A DNA stretch of 64,000 nt from Actinacidiphila rubida (GTDB lineage: Bacteria > Actinomycetota > Actinomycetes > Streptomycetales > Streptomycetaceae), in the NCBI RefSeq assembly GCF_900110255.1, contig NZ_FODD01000019.1, forward strand, positions 1 through 64,000. Direction: 5' to 3'. The position numbers and the translations under genes are program-made. Positions 17,010 through 24,594 of this stretch are shown piece after piece. Each line of letters opens with the position of its first letter. The first letter of the stretch is position 1. Below the pieces are notes generated by a model that was given only the letters and a program-made list of their open reading frames with translations, searched no databases and was not told the DNA's origin.

Positions 17010-18068
17010 TCAGGAGAGCGCGGCCAGGGCGGTGGCGATGTCGGCGGGGGTGGTGAAGAGGTGCGGAGCGAACCGCAGGTTACCCGCGCGAGCGGAGAAG
17101 CGGATCCCCGCCGCGGCCAGCCGCGCCTCCGCGCCCTGCGGCATACCGGGAACGGCGACGATCGCCGACTCACCGGCGATCGGCGCATGGCCGAGCCCGG
17201 CCAGCCCGTCGCGAAGGCTCGCTGCCAGCGCCACGTCGTGCGCGTGGATCGCGGCGACGCCGATCTCCTCGATGAGGGAGAGCGACGCCGCCGCGCCGAC
17301 GAAGGACAGGTACGCGGGGCGCGCGTCGAACTGCCGGGCGCCCGGGGCGAGCCGGGGGACGGGGCCGTAGCAGGAGGCCCACGGGTCGTCCGCCGCGTAC
17401 CACCCGGCGAACGCCGGGGACAGCGTCTCCTCGGCCCCCTCCGCGACCGTCAGGAAGCATGCTCCGTGCGGGCTGAGCAGCCACTTGTAGCCGTGGCAGA
17501 CGAGGTAGTCGTAGAGCGTGGCGTCCACCGGCAGCCAGCCCACCGACTGGGTGCCGTCCAGCAGCACCCGCGCGCCGTGCGCGTCCGCCGCCGCGCGGAT
17601 CGCGGCCAGGTCGGCCACCCGCCCGTCCGCGGACTGCGCGGCGCTGACCGCGACCAGCGCGGTGCCCGGGCGGACCGCCTCGGCCACCGCCTCCAGCGGG
17701 ACGATCCGCAGGTCGAGGCCGCCGCGCCCGGCGAAGGGCTGGACGAGCGAGCTGAAGTCGCCCTCGGCGACGACCACGTCGGCCCCTTCGGGCAACCCCG
17801 TGGCGATCAGGCCGACGGCCTGGGCGACGGTCCCGCCGAGCGCGACCCGCTCCACCGGCACGCCGGTGATCCGCGCGTACGCGGCCCGCGCGGCGGCGAC
17901 CGCCGCCTCGTACCGGTCGGAGGAGGGCCGGCCCGCCTCCCACGCGTCCGTCGCCTCGCGCATCGCGGCCACCGCGCGCCGCGGCGGCACACCGAGGGTG
18001 GCGGTGTTCAGGTAGCCCGGTTCGAGCGTGGGGAATTCGGCGACGACCGCCGCCGCGAGTGCGTCCAT
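17010..18068 (-). CDS. PLP-dependent aminotransferase class V
   Basis: A 352-aa fold-type I PLP enzyme of the class V group (cysteine desulfurase / serine aminotransferase-like). YLNTATLGVPP forms the N-terminal substrate loop, LLDGTQSVGWLPVD holds the cofactor aspartate, and the PLP lysine is in CHGYKWLLSPHG. The mobile-loop cysteine expected of a cysteine desulfurase is not evident, so a lyase or aminotransferase role is as likely. ATG 18068 is chosen; an upstream in-frame ATG at 18104 would add 12 residues. It diverges from a LysR-type gene, a layout that usually means the regulator controls it. Confidence 0.87.
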   Translation of the reverse strand: MDALAAAVVAEFPTLEPGYLNTATLGVPPRRAVAAMREATDAWEAGRPSSDRYEAAVAAARAAYARITGVPVERVALGGTVAQAVGLIATGLPEGADVVVAEGDFSSLVQPFAGRGGLDLRIVPLEAVAEAVRPGTALVAVSAAQSADGRVADLAAIRAAADAHGARVLLDGTQSVGWLPVDATLYDYLVCHGYKWLLSPHGACFLTVAEGAEETLSPAFAGWYAADDPWASCYGPVPRLAPGARQFDARPAYLSFVGAAASLSLIEEIGVAAIHAHDVALAASLRDGLAGLGHAPIAGESAIVAVPGMPQGAEARLAAAGIRFSARAGNLRFAPHLFTTPADIATALAALS

Positions 18069-18127
18069 GGCCCCAGCGTGGCCGCGCCCGCTCCCAAAGT
18101 CCATTGCGAAAAACTGCCAGGTACCCC

Positions 18128-18144
18128 TAAGCGCCGCTTATGGT
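18128..18144. promoter_or_regulatory. LysR-type T-N11-A operator overlapping a -10 box
   Basis: TAAGCGCCGCTTA (18128-18140) is a 13-bp dyad with the T-N11-A form of LysR operators, placed between the divergent aminotransferase and LysR genes. It overlaps a -10 box TATGGT (18139-18144) that ends six bases before the regulator's ATG, so the lysR transcript is probably leaderless and autoregulated. Confidence 0.6.
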
Positions 18145-18150
18145 TGAGGG

Positions 18151-19089
18151 ATGATCGAGGCCCGTCACCTTCGTGTGCTGCGCGCTGTCGCGCGCACCGG
18201 CTCCTTCTCGGCCGCCGCCCGCGACCTCGGCTGCACCCAGCCGGCCGTCAGCCAGCAGATGAAGGCGCTGGAGCAGAGCGCCGGCACCCCGCTGCTGGTC
18301 CGCGGACCCCGCGAGATGCGCCTGACGCAGGCCGGCGAGGCCCTGGTCCGGCACGCGGCCGGCATCATCGCCGGGCTGACCGCCGCCGAGGAGGAGGTCG
18401 CCGCGATCGCCGGGCTGCGGGCCGGCCGGGTGCGTCTCGGCTCGTTCCCGTCGGGCAGTTCGACGCTCGTGCCGAGCGCCGTCGCGGAGATGCGCACCCA
18501 TCACCCGGGCACCAAGATCTCGCTGGTGGAGGCCGAGCCGCCGCGCTCGGTGGACATGCTGCGCGCGGGCGACTGCGACATCACGCTCGCGTTCCGGTAC
18601 GTCGACCTGCCGACGCCGTCCGAGGAGTCCTGGGAGGACCTGGTGGTCCGGCCGCTGCTCACGGACCGGCTGGTCGGCCTGGTCCCGGCCGGGCACCGGC
18701 TGGCCGGGCGGGAGGAGCCGGTGGCGATCGGCGACCTGGCCGAGGAGGAGTGGATCGCCGGCTGCCCGCGCTGCCGCCGGCATCTGGTGGAGGTGTGTGA
18801 GCGGGCCGGGTTCAGCCCGCGGATCGACTTCGCGACGGACGACTACCCGGCGGTCGTCGGCCTGGTGGCCGCGGGCCTGGGCGTCGCGGTGCTGCCGCAG
18901 CTGGCGCTGGAGTCGGTGCGGCCCAAGGGCGTCGCGGTGGTGGAGGTGCTGCCGGCCGTGGAGCGCGAGATCGTCGCCCTGACGCTGCCGGACCTCGCGC
19001 ACGTGCCGGCCGTCGACATGATGCTCGGCCGCCTGGCCCGCGCCGCCCTGCGGCAGGGCGTCCGCCCGGACGCCGCCGCTCACGCCTGA
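18151..19089 (+). CDS. LysR-family transcriptional regulator
   Basis: A 312-aa LTTR. The N-terminal winged helix-turn-helix is clear: LRVLRAVARTGSFSAAARDLG and TQPAVSQQMKALEQSAG. The effector domain follows from about residue 90 (RVRLGSFPSGSSTLVP). A CPRCRRH motif (about residue 208) in the effector domain is unusual and could bind a metal or be redox-sensitive. It probably controls the divergent aminotransferase through the operator in the shared intergenic region. No ribosome-binding site is present, consistent with leaderless translation. Confidence 0.92.
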   Translation: MIEARHLRVLRAVARTGSFSAAARDLGCTQPAVSQQMKALEQSAGTPLLVRGPREMRLTQAGEALVRHAAGIIAGLTAAEEEVAAIAGLRAGRVRLGSFPSGSSTLVPSAVAEMRTHHPGTKISLVEAEPPRSVDMLRAGDCDITLAFRYVDLPTPSEESWEDLVVRPLLTDRLVGLVPAGHRLAGREEPVAIGDLAEEEWIAGCPRCRRHLVEVCERAGFSPRIDFATDDYPAVVGLVAAGLGVAVLPQLALESVRPKGVAVVEVLPAVEREIVALTLPDLAHVPAVDMMLGRLARAALRQGVRPDAAAHA

Positions 19090-19207
19090 CGGGGCGGCGC
19101 CGCCGCGCCACCCCGTGCGTCCGTCTGCCCGGCCTCCGCTGCCGCAAGCCGCGCCGCCCCGTGCTGCCACGGGGCGACGGTGCGGCGATGACTGGAGAAT
19201 CGATTTT

Positions 19208-19639
19208 TCAGGGGGAGAGCACGTGGCCGTGCTGGTACTCGGCCCGGTGCTCGTACGCGTGCTCGCGGCGCCTGCGGTGCCCGCCGGCGTGCACGTCGTG
19301 GTCCAGATCCCCGTCCAGCTCGTGGTCGTCGCGCTCGTCGTCGTCGCGGTCGGCGGACCGGTTCCGCGAGCGGCCCATCATGGCCTCGCGCTCGTCCTCG
19401 GTGAGCCCGCCCCAGACGCCGTAGGGCTCGCGTACGGCCAGGGCGTGCGTCGCGCACTCGGCGCGCACCGGGCAGCGCATGCACACCTCCTTGGCGGCGG
19501 CCTCACGCGCGCTCCGGGCGGCGCCCCGCTCGCCCTCGGGATGGAAGAACAACGAGCTGTCGACACCGCGGCAGGCGGCCACGAGCTGCCAGTCCCAGAG
19601 ATCGGCGTTCGGTCCGGGAAGGCGGGAGAAGTCTGCCAT
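19208..19639 (-). CDS. whiD: WhiB-family developmental regulator WhiD
   Basis: WhiD is a [4Fe-4S] WhiB-like protein needed for late sporulation in Streptomyces; its M. tuberculosis counterpart is WhiB3. The first about 90 residues match WhiD as I remember it: MADFSRLPGPNADLWDWQL, cluster ligands Cys23, Cys53, Cys56 and Cys62 (CMRCPVRAEC), and the GVWGG turn at residues 74-78. Beyond residue 90 this copy carries a long charged tail rich in Asp, Arg and His, making 143 aa instead of the roughly 112 I recall for S. coelicolor. It is transcribed away from bldM. Confidence 0.95.
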   Translation of the reverse strand: MADFSRLPGPNADLWDWQLVAACRGVDSSLFFHPEGERGAARSAREAAAKEVCMRCPVRAECATHALAVREPYGVWGGLTEDEREAMMGRSRNRSADRDDDERDDHELDGDLDHDVHAGGHRRRREHAYEHRAEYQHGHVLSP

Positions 19640-19702
19640 TGCTCATCCCCTCGGAGCGTGCGTGAAGGTCATGGAGCTCGATCTTCCGACCGTCTCCGAC
19701 CG

Positions 19703-19727
19703 TACATCTACTGTCGTAGTAGATGTA
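19703..19727. promoter_or_regulatory. Perfect 25-bp dyad upstream of whiD
   Basis: TACATCTACT-GTCGT-AGTAGATGTA: ten-base arms, five-base spacer, perfect symmetry, AT-rich in a GC-rich genome. The inner edge lies 64 bases upstream of the whiD ATG. It has the form of a dimeric repressor or activator site. Its TAC/GTA outer half-sites recall winged-helix (BlaI/MecI-like) operators, but the binding protein is not identifiable from this window. Confidence 0.65.
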
Positions 19728-19967
19728 AATATGACTCATCGCCAATCTAGCGGCGATTACCCCGCACAACAGAAAAGAGCCGCCAAACAGTGCAAACCCT
19801 GACATCAGCGGCGTAACAGCCGATCGGCAGCATCCCGGTGCGAACCCGAGGGGCGCGCAGACCTCCTCCGGGCGCCAAGAAAGCGCTGTCTCACCCGTTC
19901 CGACCTGCGGCGTGGGCCTTCAGTACACGGACGATCACGTAGAGTGCCGATGACTACGACCAAACTT

Positions 19968-19995
19968 CGTAACTCTTTCGGGTGAGGGTCGTTGA
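19968..19995 (+). promoter_or_regulatory. bldM promoter p1, sigma-BldN type
   Basis: CGTAAC (19968-19973), a 16-base spacer and CGTTGA (19990-19995) match the sigma-BldN consensus known from bldMp1 of S. coelicolor. The start codon is about 142 bases downstream. Confidence 0.88.
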
Positions 19996-20137
19996 GTGAG
20001 GCGGAAGCGGTTGGCGGAGCACATGAATCGGGCACCTGCCCGAGCCCGTCCATCGCATCGGTGAAGACACGGTGAAGATTCGTACTTCGTACAGCCTGGA
20101 GGCACAACGTGACGCGGTTCAGCTGCGGGGGGCGGCC

Positions 20138-20749
20138 ATGACTTCCGTCCTCGTCTGCGACGACTCCCCGCTCGCCCGAGAGGCCCTGCGCCGCGCGGTG
20201 GCCACCGTGCCCGGCGTCGAGCGTGTAACCACCGCGGCCAACGGCGAGGAAGTCCTCCGCCGCTGGGGGGCCGACCGCTCGGACCTCATCCTCATGGATG
20301 TCCGCATGCCCGGCCTCGGCGGCGTGGAGACGGTGCGGCGGCTGCTGTCCGCCGACCCCGGCGCCCGCATCATCATGCTGACCGTCGCCGAGGATCTCGA
20401 CGGCGTGGCCCTCGCGGTCGCCGCCGGCGCCCGCGGCTACCTGCACAAGGACGCCTCGCGCGCCGAACTGCGGGCCACGGTCACGCAGGCCCTGGCCGAC
20501 CCCACCTGGCGGCTCGCCCCGCGCCGGCTGCGGTCGGCCGAGATGGGCGCGGCGCCCACGCTCACCGCACGCGAGATCCAGGTGCTGGAGGGCATGAGCC
20601 ACGGACGGTCCAACGCGGAGATCGGCCGCGAGCTGTTCCTGTCCGAGGACACGGTGAAGACCCACGCCAGGCGGCTGTTCAAGAAGCTCGGCGCCTCGGA
20701 CCGGGCCCACGCGGTGGCCCTCGGCTTCCGCTGGGGCCTGGTGCGCTGA
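20138..20749 (+). CDS. bldM: Atypical response regulator BldM
   Basis: BldM controls aerial growth and sporulation genes, alone or with WhiI. The 203-aa product is essentially the S. coelicolor protein as I remember it. It has a receiver domain with the phosphoacceptor-position Asp54 (LILMDVRMPG) that works without classical phosphorylation, and a C-terminal LuxR/FixJ helix-turn-helix (LTAREIQVLEGMSHGRSNAEIG, SEDTVKTHARRLFKKLGASDR). ATG 20138 follows a G-rich ribosome-binding site. The open frame could extend 22 codons upstream, but the known protein starts here. It is transcribed from a sigma-BldN-type promoter. Confidence 0.97.
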   Translation: MTSVLVCDDSPLAREALRRAVATVPGVERVTTAANGEEVLRRWGADRSDLILMDVRMPGLGGVETVRRLLSADPGARIIMLTVAEDLDGVALAVAAGARGYLHKDASRAELRATVTQALADPTWRLAPRRLRSAEMGAAPTLTAREIQVLEGMSHGRSNAEIGRELFLSEDTVKTHARRLFKKLGASDRAHAVALGFRWGLVR

Positions 20750-20818
20750 ACCGGGCCCGGCCCGGCTCCGCGCACTGTGGTGTCGCCCACAACTCCTCGG
20801 TTTCCCGGGGGAGGACGC

Positions 20819-20875
20819 ATGCTTGACGTATGGACTTCCTCGGGGATCGGCGGGGGCCGCACATGGTGGAGATGA
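20819..20875 (+). CDS. Possible 18-aa upstream ORF with strong ribosome-binding site
   Basis: GGGGGAGGACGC precedes an ATG that opens an 18-codon frame, MLDVWTSSGIGGGRTWWR, containing three tryptophans. It lies between bldM and the sigma factor gene and overlaps the upstream extension of the sigma frame in another phase. It may be a regulatory uORF or an accident; no rho-independent structure follows it directly. Confidence 0.25.
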   Translation: MLDVWTSSGIGGGRTWWR

Positions 20876-21036
20876 CAGTGCCCGCGGCGACGCGGGCGGC
20901 GGGCACGGCCGCGGGCGCGGCGCCAAGTGCCGCGCGGGGCGCGGCGCCGGGTGCGGACGAGCCCGCGCATAACGCTTCGGTGCAGAAGTACGACCGCGAT
21001 GCGGCGGAACGTCCCGCGGCGAGGCACCATGGGTGG

Positions 21037-21651
21037 ATGCGCGACGACGACACCCCGGCCATCGGTGCCCTCGTTCGTCGTGCCGTCGACGGCGACGAGA
21101 GGGCCACGCACGACCTCCTCGCCCACGTCCACCCGCTGGCGGAGCGCTACTGCCGCACCAAGCTGTCCCGGCTGCCCGGCGACGCCCGGCACTTCGTGGA
21201 CGACCTGGCGCAGGAGGTGTGCCTGGCGGTGCTGTGCGCGCTGCCGCGCTACCGGGACCTGGGGCGGCCGTTCGAGGCGTTCGTCGTCTCCATCGCCGCC
21301 CACAAGGTCGCCGATCTGCAGCGGGCCGCCATGCGCGGCCCCGGCGCCGCGGTGCCGTCGGACGAGATGCCGGAGAAGCCGGACGACTCGCTCGGGCCCG
21401 AGGAGCGCGCGCTGCTGAACAGCGACGCGGCCTGGGCCAAGAAGCTGCTCGACCGGCTGCCGGACCACCTGCGCGAGCTGGTGCTGCTGCGGGTCGCGGT
21501 CGGACTCAGCGCCGAGGAGACCGGACAGGTGCTCGGCATGTCGCCCGGAGCGGTACGTGTGGCGCAGCACCGCGCGCTCACCCGGCTGCGGGCGATCGCC
21601 GAGGAGACCGCGGGTGCGCACGCCGGGGACGCGTCGGGTCTCAGCGCGTGA
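21037..21651 (+). CDS. sigD: SigD-like ECF RNA polymerase sigma factor
   Basis: A 204-aa sigma-70-family factor with regions 2 (DLLAHVHPLAERYCRTKL, FVDDLAQEVCLAVLCALPRYRD) and 4 (RLPDHLRELVLLRVAVGLSAEETGQVLGMSPGAVRVAQHRALTRLR). The location between whiB3/whiD and guaB matches M. tuberculosis sigD. ATG 21037 begins the conserved domain (MRDDDT). CACCAT ends six bases before it and could be the -10 of a leaderless transcript. Longer in-frame starts (20830, 20872) would add a low-complexity Ala/Gly-rich leader. No anti-sigma gene is adjacent. Confidence 0.9.
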   Translation: MRDDDTPAIGALVRRAVDGDERATHDLLAHVHPLAERYCRTKLSRLPGDARHFVDDLAQEVCLAVLCALPRYRDLGRPFEAFVVSIAAHKVADLQRAAMRGPGAAVPSDEMPEKPDDSLGPEERALLNSDAAWAKKLLDRLPDHLRELVLLRVAVGLSAEETGQVLGMSPGAVRVAQHRALTRLRAIAEETAGAHAGDASGLSA

Positions 21652-21753
21652 CGGCACACCCCGCATAAGCGGGCGTACCGGACGGTCAAGGGAATACCGG
21701 CGGAGCTACTACCATTGAAAATCTCGCCGGGCAAGACCATTCGGAAGGGTGTC

Positions 21754-23253
21754 ATGTCGCTGAACGCCGACGGAGTAGCCGAGAAGTTCGCCACGCTCGG
21801 ACTGACCTACGACGATGTGCTGCTCCTGCCGGGGGCGTCCGAGGTGCTGCCGAACGAGGTGGACATCTCGTCGCTCATCTCCCGCAACGTCAAGGTGAAC
21901 ATCCCGCTGCTGTCCGCGGCGATGGACAAGGTCACCGAGGCGCGGATGGCCATCGCGATGGCCCGCCAGGGCGGCGTGGGCGTGCTGCACCGCAACCTCT
22001 CGATCGAGGACCAGGTCAGCCAGGTCGACCTGGTCAAGCGGTCCGAGTCCGGGATGGTCACCGACCCGATCACGGTCCGCCCCGACGCCACGCTGGCCGA
22101 CGCCGACGCGCTGTGCGCGCGCTTCCGGATCAGCGGCGTGCCCGTCACCGACGAGTCCGGCCGGCTGCTGGGCATCGTCACCAACCGCGACATGGCCTTC
22201 GAGAGCGACCGCGCCCGCCAGGTCCGCGAGGTCATGACCCCGATGCCGCTGGTCACCGGCGAGGTGGGCATCTCCGGCGTCGACGCGATGGCGCTGCTGC
22301 GCCGCCACAAGATCGAGAAGCTGCCGCTGGTCGACGCCGATGGCCGGCTGCGCGGCCTGATCACCGTCAAGGACTTCGTCAAGGCCGAGCAGTACCCGCA
22401 CGCGGCGAAGGACGCCGAGGGCCGGCTGCTGGTCGGCGCGGCCGTCGGCGCGAGCCCCGAGGCCCTGGACCGCGCGCAGGCGCTGGTCGGGGCGGGCGTG
22501 GACTTCCTGGTCGTCGACACCTCGCACGGCCACAACAGCAACGCGCTGAACTGGATGGCGAAGATCAAGTCGAACGTCCCGGTGGACGTCGTCGGCGGCA
22601 ACATCGCCACCCGCGACGGCGCGAAGGCGCTGATCGACGCGGGCGTGGACGGCGTCAAGGTGGGCGTCGGCCCCGGCTCCATCTGCACCACCCGCGTGGT
22701 CGCCGGCATCGGCGTGCCGCAGGTCACCGCGATCTACGAGGCCGCTCAGGCCTGCATCGACGCCGGGGTGCCGGTGATCGGCGACGGCGGCCTGCAGTAC
22801 AGCGGCGACATCGGCAAGGCGCTGGCCGCGGGTGCGAGCAGCGTCATGCTGGGCAGCCTGCTGGCCGGCTGCGAGGAGTCCCCGGGCGAGCTGCTGTTCA
22901 TCAACGGCAAGCAGTTCAAGTCCTACCGCGGCATGGGGTCGCTCGGCGCGATGCAGTCGCGCGGGCAGGGCCGCTCGTACTCCAAGGACCGCTACTTCCA
23001 GGCCGAGGTCTCCTCCGACGACAAGCTCGTGCCCGAGGGCGTCGAGGGCCAGGTGCCGTTCCGCGGCCCGCTGTCCGCGGTGCTGCACCAGCTGGTCGGC
23101 GGCCTGCGCCAGACCATGGGCTACGTCGGCGCGACGACCGTCGCGGAGATGGAGTCCAAGGGGCGGTTCGTGCGGATCACCGCGGCGGGGCTCAAGGAGT
23201 CCCACCCGCACGACATCCAGATGACCGTCGAGGCCCCCAACTACCACGGCTGA
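21754..23253 (+). CDS. guaB: Inosine-5'-monophosphate dehydrogenase
   Basis: GuaB oxidises IMP to XMP with NAD, the committed step to GMP. The 499-aa protein is full length: TIM barrel with two CBS domains inserted at about residues 105-215 (EVMTPMPLVT), active-site loop VGVGPGSICTTR with the catalytic cysteine, and the flap FINGKQFKSYRGMGSLGAM with SYSKDRYFQ. ATG 21754 follows GGAAGGGTGTC. A perfect 17-bp hairpin ends the gene, and the related guaB3 starts 142 bases later. guaA, the next enzyme, is in this window at 41452. Confidence 0.98.
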   Translation: MSLNADGVAEKFATLGLTYDDVLLLPGASEVLPNEVDISSLISRNVKVNIPLLSAAMDKVTEARMAIAMARQGGVGVLHRNLSIEDQVSQVDLVKRSESGMVTDPITVRPDATLADADALCARFRISGVPVTDESGRLLGIVTNRDMAFESDRARQVREVMTPMPLVTGEVGISGVDAMALLRRHKIEKLPLVDADGRLRGLITVKDFVKAEQYPHAAKDAEGRLLVGAAVGASPEALDRAQALVGAGVDFLVVDTSHGHNSNALNWMAKIKSNVPVDVVGGNIATRDGAKALIDAGVDGVKVGVGPGSICTTRVVAGIGVPQVTAIYEAAQACIDAGVPVIGDGGLQYSGDIGKALAAGASSVMLGSLLAGCEESPGELLFINGKQFKSYRGMGSLGAMQSRGQGRSYSKDRYFQAEVSSDDKLVPEGVEGQVPFRGPLSAVLHQLVGGLRQTMGYVGATTVAEMESKGRFVRITAAGLKESHPHDIQMTVEAPNYHG

Positions 23254-23276
23254 GGTCCTCGCGGAGCGTGCGCCGA

Positions 23277-23313
23277 CCGTCAGGGGCGCGGGGTCTCCCC
23301 GCGCCCCTGACGG
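23277..23313 (+). terminator. guaB terminator hairpin
   Basis: Bases 23277-23293 and 23297-23313 are exact complements (17 bp) with a three-base loop. The arms carry the same AGGGGCGCGGGG word as the intergenic repeat family, suggesting that the repeats can be recruited as terminators. Confidence 0.85.
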
Positions 23314-23395
23314 CTGACCCGGCCGTTCCGGTCGGAACGGGCGGGGGCGGCGTACGGGATACTGAGGGCGGAGCCAGAAAAGAGAGGCGCAGGAC

Positions 23396-24517
23396 GTGAC
23401 TGAGATCGAGATCGGCCGGGGCAAGCGGGGCCGCAGGGCCTACGCGTTCGACGACATCGCCGTGGTGCCGAGCCGGCGGACCCGGGACCCGAAGGAGGTC
23501 TCGATCGCCTGGCAGATCGACGCCTACCGCTTCGAGCTGCCGTTCCTCGCCGCGCCCATGGACTCGGTCGTCTCCCCGGAGACGGCGATCCGCATCGGCA
23601 ACCTCGGCGGCCTGGGCGTGCTGAACCTCGAGGGCCTGTGGACCCGCTACGACGACCCCGAGCCGCTGCTCGCCGAGATCGCCGAGCTGGACGACCACCG
23701 CGCCACCGCCCGGCTGCAGGAGATCTACGGCGCGCCGATCCGCGAGGAGCTGATCGGGCAGCGCATCAAGGAGGTCCGCGACGCCGGCGTCGTCACCGCC
23801 GCCGCGCTGTCCCCGCAGCGCACCGCGCAGTTCTCCAAGGCCGTGGTCGACGCCGGCGTGGACCTGTTCGTGATCCGCGGCACCACCGTCTCCGCCGAGC
23901 ACGTCTCCGGCTCGCACGAGCCGCTGAACCTCAAGCAGTTCATCTACGAGCTCGACGTGCCGGTGATCGTCGGCGGCTGCGCCACGTACACCGCGGCGCT
24001 GCACCTGATGCGGACCGGCGCGGCGGGCGTGCTCGTCGGGTTCGGCGGCGGCGCCGCCCACACCACCCGCAGCGTGCTGGGCATCCAGGTGCCGATGGCC
24101 ACCGCGGTCGCCGACGTGGCCGCGGCCCGCCGCGACTACATGGACGAGTCCGGCGGCCGCTACGTGCACGTCATCGCCGACGGCGGCTTCGGTGCGAGCG
24201 GCGACCTGCCGAAGGCCGTCGCGTGCGGCGCGGACGCGGTGATGATGGGCTCGCCGCTGGCTCGGGCGACCGACGCCCCCGGCCGCGGGTTCCACTGGGG
24301 CATGGAGGCCGTCAACCCCGAGCTGCCGCGCGGCAAGCGGATGAACCTCGGCACCACGGGCACCACCGAGGAGATCCTGCTCGGCCCGTCCCACGCGCCC
24401 GACGGATCGATGAACTTCTTCGGCGCCCTGCGCCGGTCGATGGCCACCACCGGCTACTCGGACCTGAAGGAGTTCCAGCGCGTCGAGGTCACGGTCTCGC
24501 CGACCCACCACCGCTGA
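23396..24517 (+). CDS. guaB3: GuaB3-type IMP dehydrogenase-related protein
   Basis: A 373-aa IMPDH/GMP-reductase family barrel without CBS domains, the actinobacterial GuaB3 type (Rv3410c in M. tuberculosis). It has RRAYAFDDIAVVPSRRT, AAPMDSVVSPETAIRIG and GTTGTTEEILLGP. The strict GPGSICTTR loop of true IMPDH is replaced: the equivalent region reads GFGGGAAHTTRSVLG, with Ala-His where the catalytic Cys should be. IMPDH activity is therefore unlikely by the usual chemistry. The GTG at 23396 follows GAGAGGCGCAGGAC. A possible -10 TACGGGAT region lies at about 23352. Its role is unknown but its linkage to guaB is deeply conserved. Confidence 0.92.
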   Translation: MTEIEIGRGKRGRRAYAFDDIAVVPSRRTRDPKEVSIAWQIDAYRFELPFLAAPMDSVVSPETAIRIGNLGGLGVLNLEGLWTRYDDPEPLLAEIAELDDHRATARLQEIYGAPIREELIGQRIKEVRDAGVVTAAALSPQRTAQFSKAVVDAGVDLFVIRGTTVSAEHVSGSHEPLNLKQFIYELDVPVIVGGCATYTAALHLMRTGAAGVLVGFGGGAAHTTRSVLGIQVPMATAVADVAAARRDYMDESGGRYVHVIADGGFGASGDLPKAVACGADAVMMGSPLARATDAPGRGFHWGMEAVNPELPRGKRMNLGTTGTTEEILLGPSHAPDGSMNFFGALRRSMATTGYSDLKEFQRVEVTVSPTHHR

Positions 24518-24542
24518 GCGCCCTCCCGGCAGGGAGTCACCA

Positions 24543-24588
24543 CGCGCGTGGGGCCCGTACCGCGGATGCGGTACGGGCCCCACGCGCG
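24543..24588. terminator. Perfect 21-bp bidirectional terminator
   Basis: 24543-24563 is the exact reverse complement of 24568-24588 with a four-base loop GGAT. It lies between the convergent guaB3 and the membrane-protein gene ending at 24595. Confidence 0.9.
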
Positions 24589-24594
24589 GTGCGG

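Larger units (their letters stand above)
19640..20137. other. Divergent whiD-bldM regulatory region
   Basis: About 500 bases between whiD and bldM, with AT content clearly higher than the surroundings around 19690-19800. It contains a perfect dyad at 19703-19727, a second imperfect dyad ATCGCC-N8-GGCGAT (19738-19757), and the sigma-BldN-type promoter of bldM at 19968-19995. No additional gene is supported. Confidence 0.7.

Noticed and set aside
19479..19802. 107-codon plus-strand ORF antisense to whiD
   Set aside because: It is largely the reverse of the whiD coding region with no upstream signals; whiD explains the conservation.
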